From a virus: a DNA stretch of 41,795 nt. Made by a program: the position numbers and the translations under genes. The stretch lies in the IMG/VR virus record IMGVR_UViG_3300043395_002334, positions 1-41,795 of that record. One strand, 5' to 3'. Shown here piece by piece: positions 37,971-41,795 of the stretch (position 1 is the first letter of the stretch; each line of letters opens with the position of its first letter). The notes below the pieces were generated by a model. The model made no database searches, was not told the origin of the DNA, and saw only the letters and a program-made list of their open reading frames with translations.

Positions 37971-38029
37971 ATGTGGAGGGGGAGAAAGGAGGCATAAATT
38001 TCTTTATGACAATCCCCTCCACATGTCAA
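37971..38029 (-). promoter_or_regulatory. Inverted repeat with embedded -35 box
   Basis: ATGTGGAGGGG (38024-38014 on the minus strand) pairs with 37981-37971. A nested CATAAA-GAAA-TTTATG hairpin lies inside. TTGACA (38029-38024) partly overlaps the first arm; at 17 nt spacing the -10 would be TAAAGA (38006-38001), a weak match. The loop is rich in CCUCC-like words that could pair with the ribosome binding site of the stalk gene. Confidence 0.4.
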
Positions 38030-38036
38030 TTCTCAA

Positions 38037-38060
38037 CATCATAATGCTCACATTATGATG
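38037..38060. other. Perfect 10-bp hairpin
   Basis: CATCATAATG and CATTATGATG flank a 4-nt loop (38047-38050). No U-run follows on either strand. It may be a processing site between the RNA elements upstream and the stalk gene. Confidence 0.6.
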
Positions 38061-38079
38061 AGGCTGTCCAAAAGCTCTC

Positions 38080-38187
38080 ATCTGTGGGGCCTATACTCCC
38101 AAGCGTTGCGTTCACTTAGGTTTGAGGGACCCCATGAGTTTTCGCAACTCTCTACGAAGTCCCCACCACGCAAGCAGCCCCACAGAT
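38080..38187 (-). ncRNA. 108-nt rod-like structured RNA
   Basis: On the minus strand an 11-bp closing stem (38187-38177 with 38090-38080, GC-rich) encloses a nested series: TTGCGT/ACGCAA (38173-38168, 38111-38106), GGGGAC/GTCCCT (38164-38159, 38130-38125) and GAGTT/AACTC (38150-38146, 38140-38136) with a GCGAA loop. Large internal loops separate them. Chance occurrence of such nesting is low. No known RNA family is recognised. It follows the tRNA-like element after 15 nt, so both could be made from one transcript. Confidence 0.6.
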
Positions 38188-38202
38188 CATAGCTCCTTGT
38201 AT

Positions 38203-38350
38203 GGTGGTAGGCAGGATTCGAACCTACGTCTTGCATTGTTCCTTTACTTTCAAGCTGATAAGACCCTACTTGCAAAGGGGTTGTTCCCAGCCCTGTTTAT
38301 CAAACAGTATTCCAAACAACTCTCATCCTAACCACTAGACGACTACCACC
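38203..38350 (-). tRNA. tRNA-like element with ~74-nt extra insertion in the anticodon region
   Basis: Acceptor 5' arm GTGGTAG (38349-38343) pairs exactly with CTACCAC (38210-38204). An extra G (38350) can pair with C (38203), as G-1:C73 in bacterial tRNA-His. The D arm (GTCT, AGTGGTTA loop, GGAT; 38340-38325) and the T arm (GTAGG, TTCGAAT loop, CCTGC; 38227-38211) are canonical. The 96 nt between D and T arms replace the normal 22 nt and contain a GTTGTT/AACAAC stem around a CTGTTT/AAACAG hairpin. I cannot find a regular anticodon stem-loop. So it is an intron-bearing tRNA, a degenerate tRNA or a tRNA mimic. CCA is not encoded. Confidence 0.6.
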
Positions 38351-38565
38351 GTACCAAGAGCTAATCAAGATTTATTTCTCCATCTTTACTAATTATCCAC
38401 TTTGGCATAACCCAAAGGTCTATAATTTGTTTTTTGTACTTTGTCGGTAAGTCGCTATTTATAATCGCAATCAAAAACTCTTTCGTATGCTTATCAATTT
38501 TTATTCTTTCAAGTTGTTTTATCATAACTGCCTATTCTACTTATAACCGTACCAAGAGCTAATCA
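38348..38565. repeat. 20-bp direct repeat flanking a mini gene
   Basis: ACCGTACCAAGAGCTAATCA occurs at 38348-38367 and 38546-38565. Each copy covers the stop codon region of a small gene on the minus strand. The 13-bp CATAACTGCCTAT (38523, 38764) and the 16-bp TAATGATTTAATCTTC (38779-38794, 39099-39114) are further duplicated intergenic words in the same cluster. Confidence 0.85.
38361..38525 (-). CDS. Basic miniprotein, 54 aa
   Basis: ATG at 38525, TAG at 38363-38361. The protein is helical and lysine-rich (MIKQLERIKIDKHTKEFLIA; LPTKYKKQIIDLWVMPKWII). No cysteines. Family unknown. The ATG context GGCAGTTATGA is duplicated before the next gene upstream, and the stop region lies in a 20-bp repeat. 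It is the last gene of the early operon before the tRNA-like element. Confidence 0.7.
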   Translation of the reverse strand: MIKQLERIKIDKHTKEFLIAIINSDLPTKYKKQIIDLWVMPKWIISKDGEINLD

Positions 38566-38766
38566 TAAACCTTTTTTCATACACTCTTTGCAAACCTTAC
38601 CTAAATACTCGTCATCACCCCTGCTCCAGCCTGTCTTTACAAACTTACTGTAATAATACGGCTTAAAATATTTCGGATTTTTCTTTTGTCTTTTTGGTCC
38701 TGTGTCACCACAAACCGTACACCTGCCTCTAATACTCGGATTCTCGTAATAAATATCCTTTTTCAT
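38563..38766 (-). CDS. Small zinc-ribbon protein, 67 aa
   Basis: The first pair CTVC (about residues 16-19) and the second CKEC (about 60-63) with basic and aromatic residues between (KKNPKYFKPYYYSKFVKTGW) define a zinc ribbon or treble-clef-like fold reminiscent of HNH remnants, though no HNH histidine is visible. Starts MKKDIYYENP, similar to the starts of neighbouring genes. The stop region lies in a 20-bp repeat. Function unknown. Confidence 0.7.
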   Translation of the reverse strand: MKKDIYYENPSIRGRCTVCGDTGPKRQKKNPKYFKPYYYSKFVKTGWSRGDDEYLGKVCKECMKKGL

Positions 38767-38792
38767 AACTGCCTATGGTAATGATTTAATCT

Positions 38793-39089
38793 TCAAATTC
38801 CTAATTCTTTATTTACTCCAATGACATATTCACCAAAATCATCGGAATCCTTCGTATGCTTTTCACCATCAACAATCACAGCAACACACTTATCACCGCT
38901 AAATACTCCTATAAAGAAATCATCGTGTCCAAAGTATTCAAGCCCTTCTGATTCAGCATCTTGTGGGCTCTTGTGCTTCGTATCAGTAAAATTATACGCA
39001 TAACCCCAATCAGAAAGGTTGCCAACAATTTGCGGAGCCACCGCCATATATGTATTATTTTTATCTATTATCTTCTTCACGTCTTTCAT
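38793..39089 (-). CDS. Hypothetical protein, 98 aa
   Basis: The product begins MKDVKKIIDKNNTYMAVAPQ and has a compact mixed structure (DWGYAYNFTDTKHKSPQDAE, YFGHDDFFIGVFSGDKCVAV, GEHTKDSDDFGEYVIGVNKE-like end). One cysteine only; no membrane segment. I do not recognise a family. The first codons AAAGACGTGAAGAAGA are identical to those of the 47-aa gene upstream, showing local duplication. It is part of the cluster of tiny genes. Confidence 0.7.
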   Translation of the reverse strand: MKDVKKIIDKNNTYMAVAPQIVGNLSDWGYAYNFTDTKHKSPQDAESEGLEYFGHDDFFIGVFSGDKCVAVIVDGEKHTKDSDDFGEYVIGVNKELGI

Positions 39090-39105
39090 AGGTTATGATA
39101 ATGAT

Positions 39106-39249
39106 TTAATCTTCGCTTTCAATTTTAACTTTTTTAACTTCTCCGTGTCTTTTACACCATACTATCGCTGTCTGTTCCCCGTCTTCTACTGTAAATCGTA
39201 GAACCTCGTAGTCACATTGTCCTTCGTTCTTCTTCACGTCTTTTTTCAT
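39106..39249 (-). CDS. Miniprotein, 47 aa
   Basis: ATG at 39249 overlaps the stop of the preceding gene (ATGA); TAA at 39108-39106. The product has two strands (DYEVLRFTVEDG; QTAIVWCKRHGEV) and a lysine-rich end. The start MKKDVKK shares 16 bp with the start of the 98-aa gene. Family not recognised. The translational coupling supports that it is real. Confidence 0.7.
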   Translation of the reverse strand: MKKDVKKNEGQCDYEVLRFTVEDGEQTAIVWCKRHGEVKKVKIESED

Positions 39250-39500
39250 GTTCCCGTTTGTTTAGTTCCCTCTGGCTCAAAGTCCATAGGAATCAAATTT
39301 ATATGACCATCACATTCGTATACTTTGCCACAACTACCACATTTAATATGATAAGTGAAGTCACTATCTATGTGCGTCAACTCGCCACATTCACAATTCA
39401 AATCCATGCAAACATCTGTTCCTTTCCATTGTATCCAGCCGTAAGGAGCTTTGTGTTTCTTTTTTAATGATGGGAATAATTCTTCCACGTCTTTTTTCAT
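39246..39500 (-). CDS. Zinc-ribbon protein, 84 aa
   Basis: A four-cysteine ribbon is formed by CEC around residue 35-37 (NCECGELTHID) and CGSC (about 54-57), with strands around (WIQWKGTDVCMDLN; FTYHIKCGSCGKVYECDGHI). The pattern resembles small zinc-ribbon phage proteins of early regions. The start MKKDVEELFPSLKKKHK is similar to its neighbours. It overlaps the next gene by 4 bp. Confidence 0.7.
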   Translation of the reverse strand: MKKDVEELFPSLKKKHKAPYGWIQWKGTDVCMDLNCECGELTHIDSDFTYHIKCGSCGKVYECDGHINLIPMDFEPEGTKQTGT

Positions 39501-39510
39501 GTTGATTTAG

Positions 39511-39720
39511 TTAGTAACCGCTAAACGTATAGTTAGTTGCCTTTGTAACCCCTTTTCTGCGTGCCATATCAATAAACGATTTGTAAAATACTCTTTGTTC
39601 AAACGGTAAATACCTCCTGCCCTCCTTTGAATATTTTTCCCAACAACTCTTACACGCTGGTATTTGTACTATTGTTGTGAAAGCATCTTTTCCACAGATG
39701 CAGGTTGATTCTATTTTCAT
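39511..39720 (-). CDS. Cysteine-rich miniprotein, 69 aa
   Basis: CICGK at residues 7-11 and CKSC (about 24-27) make a metal-binding pair of pairs; the rest is helical and basic (EKYSKEGRRYLPFEQRVFYK, SFIDMARRKGVTKATNY). Starts MKIESTCICGK. A TATAAA box lies 6 nt before the ATG, but no -35 is seen. Function unknown. It follows the 145-aa gene by 21 bp. Confidence 0.7.
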   Translation of the reverse strand: MKIESTCICGKDAFTTIVQIPACKSCWEKYSKEGRRYLPFEQRVFYKSFIDMARRKGVTKATNYTFSGY

Positions 39721-39741
39721 GTTGATTTTATAGTAAACTAG

Positions 39742-40179
39742 TTACTCCTCATAAATCATAGTCTTGTATCTAATCTCCCGACCATACTTATCAGGCGGAA
39801 AGGCTTGTGGAAACTTTGGATAAACCGCCGCCTTCTTAAACACTACCTTTCTTTTAACCGTCTTCATCCTTATAGGAAACCTCTCTTTAAGCCACGCATT
39901 GAAATACTTTTGTTTGAACATCTGGAACCAACCATCAGGATAAGAAAAGCTGACAGTCTTTTCCCTGTTTTCAACATATTCTCCCAATTCTTCTACCATT
40001 AGTCTTAATACATGACCATATTGTTCAACCATATTCTCTTGTGAAAGCTCTAAGGATTGTAGAGCGTGTCCTGAAAAGACGCTTGAAGCATACGACCTTA
40101 TTCGCTCTAAAACGACATCCTTATAGACCGCACTTGTTGTGAATGGCATCTCCCCATCGTTCATTATTTTATTTTTCAT
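39742..40179 (-). CDS. Hypothetical protein, 145 aa
   Basis: The product is mainly helical with DVVLERIRSYASSVFSGHAL, MVEQYGHVLRLMVEELGEYV, a central WFQMFKQKYFNAWLKERFPI and basic C-terminus (KTVKRKVVFKKAAVYPKFPQ). No catalytic motif is obvious. It lies 2 bp after the preceding zinc-cysteine gene, in the early operon. Family unknown. Confidence 0.7.
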   Translation of the reverse strand: MKNKIMNDGEMPFTTSAVYKDVVLERIRSYASSVFSGHALQSLELSQENMVEQYGHVLRLMVEELGEYVENREKTVSFSYPDGWFQMFKQKYFNAWLKERFPIRMKTVKRKVVFKKAAVYPKFPQAFPPDKYGREIRYKTMIYEE

Positions 40180-40181
40180 AC

Positions 40182-40577
40182 CTACTTCTGTTTGTAACTC
40201 TGTAATAATGTGATGATGTCGTAATGTCTCATCAATACGTTCATTTGTCCTGCTATAAAAGCTTGTCGTTTGTCATGTAACTTTTCTACGTCCTCTGGCG
40301 GTTCTATTACCTTTATGTTTTTGAGTAGCTTTTCCACCTCATCAATAAGCTGTTGGCGGTCACGTTTCAACAAGTTTTCTATAAAATCTATTAGTGGTGG
40401 GTGCGTAAACCCTACTTCCGCTAGTTTATCTTTCCACTCATCTTTTTTATGCGTGGTGTTTCTACATTCATGTTCTTCTTTCGGATTACAAATACAACAG
40501 GTAGCCTTACCACCATACTTTTCAAGTATATAGTTACAACAAGAATGTGTCTGTCCTTTGTGTGTGGTGTGTTTCAT
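40182..40577 (-). CDS. Histidine- and cysteine-rich protein, 131 aa
   Basis: The N-terminal 45 residues have many cysteines and histidines (HSCCNYILEKYGGKATCCIC, EEHECRNTTHKK), which suggest one or two zinc sites. The remainder is helical and coiled-coil-like (FIENLLKRDRQQLIDEVEKL, then VEKLHDKRQAFIAGQMNVLM). It overlaps the exonuclease stop by 4 bp. The combination may bind nucleic acid, but no family is recognised. Confidence 0.7.
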   Translation of the reverse strand: MKHTTHKGQTHSCCNYILEKYGGKATCCICNPKEEHECRNTTHKKDEWKDKLAEVGFTHPPLIDFIENLLKRDRQQLIDEVEKLLKNIKVIEPPEDVEKLHDKRQAFIAGQMNVLMRHYDIITLLQSYKQK

Positions 40578-41140
40578 ATATATTTCAAAGAATACCTCAA
40601 TTTTAATAGCAATTCCCTCGTAGCTTCAATGTCAGATTGAGCATCATGAGCGTCGATGCTTATGCCATAGTGAGCACAAACCGTTGATAATTTGTAGTCT
40701 GGTAGTTCTACTGCACCGATCCATTCCATGTAGTGCATAAGTGGTAGCCCATCGATTGCTTTCCAGTTACAGTAGCTCCCAAAATAATCGTCTTTATTCT
40801 TCTTGAAGAAGTTGTACAGGAAATCAAGATCGAATTTGACATTATATCCAGCTGGATAAAACTTGTCTGTCCTGTCAAATTTATCGATATGCTTTCCGAA
40901 AAACTGGATAATCTGTCTATATGCCTGCTCTGGATCTTGCTCAGACATCACCTGTTCTTTTGTCAAGCCCGTCACTTCAAGGGCTCTTGGGTCTATATTC
41001 TCCTCCGAAAACGGCTTCATCCTGATATTGAGCGTGTCTTTCACGACACCGCTTACTTCCATCATTCCTGAGAATTGTATTATGTCATGACGCACTGGGT
41101 CAGTCCCCGTTGTTTCGCAGTCGAAGTATAGTATTTTCAT
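40574..41140 (-). CDS. DnaQ-like 3'-5' exonuclease (DEDDh type)
   Basis: DEDDh enzymes trim 3' ends of DNA or RNA. The 188-aa protein has all three motifs: Exo I FDCETTG (D7 and E9), Exo II AGYNVKFDLDFLYN, and Exo III HDAQSDIEATREL with histidine and aspartate. It is of the size of stand-alone epsilon-like or RNase T-like proteins and has no polymerase partner in this genome. It may process recombination ends or degrade host nucleic acid. It overlaps the cysteine-rich gene by 4 bp and follows the 63-aa gene by 2 bp. Confidence 0.9.
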   Translation of the reverse strand: MKILYFDCETTGTDPVRHDIIQFSGMMEVSGVVKDTLNIRMKPFSEENIDPRALEVTGLTKEQVMSEQDPEQAYRQIIQFFGKHIDKFDRTDKFYPAGYNVKFDLDFLYNFFKKNKDDYFGSYCNWKAIDGLPLMHYMEWIGAVELPDYKLSTVCAHYGISIDAHDAQSDIEATRELLLKLRYSLKYI

Positions 41141-41142
41141 AT

Positions 41143-41334
41143 TTAGAATAATAGGTCGACCAATTTTTGTAATGCCTCTTTTATACTAAGATTTAGCAAT
41201 TTTATTTCTTCTGATATGACCATCTTTTCTTGTTCTCTACTTTCAATTTCACGCATTGGGTTCTCCCAACCACCTTCTGGCTCATACTTTTTTATAATGA
41301 GATCTATTTTTATTTCTCTTGAAAAAATTGCCAT
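41143..41334 (-). CDS. Charged miniprotein, 63 aa
   Basis: The protein has a basic strand (REIKIDLIIKKYEPEGGWEN) and a long charged helix (IESREQEKMVISEEIKLLNL, SIKEALQKLVDLLF) that could form a coiled coil. No cysteines or membrane segment. It lies 2 bp before the exonuclease start and 1 bp after the membrane miniprotein. Family unknown; it may be an exonuclease partner, but only position suggests this. Confidence 0.65.
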   Translation of the reverse strand: MAIFSREIKIDLIIKKYEPEGGWENPMREIESREQEKMVISEEIKLLNLSIKEALQKLVDLLF

Positions 41335-41335
41335 A

Positions 41336-41464
41336 TTATTTATCTGTAAATTTGTAATATAAGTGTGTCATTACCATGATCACGAGCAATAGTGGAAACG
41401 AAACCATAAGTGCTATTGCAATCAATGGAATCCATATGATGTCGAGCTTTTCGTTTTTTAACAT
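41336..41464 (-). CDS. Single-pass membrane miniprotein, 42 aa
   Basis: ATG at 41464 overlaps the preceding stop by 7 bp; TAA at 41338-41336. Residues about 9-33 (IIWIPLIAIALMVSFPLLLV, then IMVM) are a clear membrane helix, followed by a short polar tail (THLYYKFTDK). Not recognised. It is too short for usual annotation cut-offs, but the tight coupling to its neighbours supports it. It may act on the host envelope during early infection. Confidence 0.7.
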   Translation of the reverse strand: MLKNEKLDIIWIPLIAIALMVSFPLLLVIMVMTHLYYKFTDK

Positions 41465-41763
41465 GTTGTTGTGTATGGATTCGGATCATCCCCTATCTCG
41501 TAACTTGGCAAACTGTTGCACTTCTTGCATCCTGCTACCCATATGGCCCATGAAGAGCCGCATTTTGAACATATCCAGCCGCCGACGTTAGAGTGCTTCT
41601 TCTCAAACTGCTTCTTTGTCTCTTTAATGCAATCCTCTAAAAGCCTTGTAAAGTCTCCAACTATCTGATGTTTACAATCGGTAAACTGAAAGTCCTTGTA
41701 CCAAATACATGTTTTATGAATCTCAAGTATGTTATATATTTTCCCCTCGGTTCTGGTTTTCAT
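41458..41763 (-). CDS. Small zinc-ribbon protein, 101 aa
   Basis: The first half is mixed (KIYNILEIHKTCIWYKDFQF, DFTRLLEDCIKETKKQFEKK) and the second half has a ribbon CSKC (about residues 67-70) and CKKC (about 82-85), with AIWVAG between. The ATG at 41763 is also seen at 107 in the left repeat, so the gene overlaps the 108-aa gene stop (ATGA) across the circular join. Function unknown. It is one of about ten zinc-ribbon proteins. Confidence 0.75.
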   Translation of the reverse strand: MKTRTEGKIYNILEIHKTCIWYKDFQFTDCKHQIVGDFTRLLEDCIKETKKQFEKKHSNVGGWICSKCGSSWAIWVAGCKKCNSLPSYEIGDDPNPYTTTC

Positions 41764-41782
41764 AATATGTATGACTCATCAG
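41657..41782. repeat. Right copy of 126-bp direct terminal repeat
   Basis: Identical to bases 1-126. It contains the start of the 101-aa zinc-ribbon gene. The remaining 13 bases of the window do not continue the left-end sequence but fold back on it. Confidence 0.95.
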
Positions 41783-41795
41783 AGACTGATGAGTC
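41773..41795. repeat. Fold-back inverted repeat at the right end
   Basis: GACTCATCAG (41773-41782), AGA, then CTGATGAGTC (41786-41795). The last 13 bases equal the complement of bases 117-129, and the switch occurs at ATCAG/CTGAT, a 5-bp inverted repeat in the genome. This looks like a template switch or assembly-graph turn rather than phage sequence. Confidence 0.85.

Noticed and set aside
38078-38275. 65-aa minus-strand open frame over the tRNA-like and rod-like RNAs
   Set aside because: It crosses both structured RNA elements, has no ribosome binding site and an unlikely composition.
38203-38350. tmRNA
   Set aside because: Only 148 nt, with a normal D stem and no tag-peptide frame or pseudoknots visible.

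Overview
The window is almost certainly the complete genome of a tailed double-stranded DNA bacteriophage with a long-tailed (siphovirus-type) plan. The first 126 bases recur exactly at 41657-41782, and the gene at the right end continues into the first gene at the left end with a normal ATGA overlap. The map is therefore circular, about 41,656 bp, either circularly permuted or joined by the assembler. The last 13 bases are a fold-back artefact or hairpin. Every convincing gene is on the minus strand, so the map is read from high to low coordinates. UGA is used as a stop, and many genes have GGAGGTGA or GGGGGTGA ribosome binding sites. The host is bacterial. Threonine-proline stalk proteins, an RlpA-like protein and intron-like RNA weakly suggest a Patescibacteria (CPR) type host, but this is inference only.

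Layout in transcription order. (1) A promoter at 1301-1330 starts an early-looking operon: RlpA-like protein, small unknowns, then across the circular join zinc-ribbon and membrane miniproteins, a DnaQ-type exonuclease, and a run of tiny genes down to 38361. It ends in a 420-bp non-coding stretch (37937-38350) with a tRNA-like element carrying a large central insertion, a 108-nt rod-like RNA and several hairpins. (2) 37029-37910 encodes a secreted stalk protein. (3) A leaderless promoter at 36926-36954 starts the recombination and packaging region: small HTH protein, ERF annealing protein, VRR-NUC nuclease, zinc ribbon, methionine aminopeptidase, and small and large terminase. Several of these genes overlap by more than 100 bp. 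(4) Portal, MuF-like head protein, scaffold and coat protein follow, closed by a terminator at 27644-27673. (5) An 8-kb island at 19569-27613 holds six glycosyltransferases, a methyltransferase, an HNH endonuclease and two zinc ribbons. (6) A perfect consensus promoter at 19536-19565 drives accessory virion proteins. These include a 593-aa protein with a split Ig-like domain and a 416-aa protein made of twenty-four 14-residue repeats. (7) Connector, stopper, tail completion, tail terminator, major tail protein, a frameshifted tail chaperone, tape measure, a fused baseplate hub and fibre or adhesin proteins follow. (8) The lysis region has an M23 endopeptidase, membrane proteins and a holin. 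(9) Two stop-codon-anchored stem-loops, a strong promoter and an attenuator-like leader RNA sit around a 65-aa zinc-ribbon gene.

Head and tail proteins build the virion. The glycosyltransferases lie inside the structural region and probably decorate the virion or the host surface. ERF, VRR-NUC and the exonuclease handle recombination and DNA ends. I recognise no polymerase, primase, helicase, integrase or repressor, so replication probably relies on the host and the lifestyle is probably lytic.
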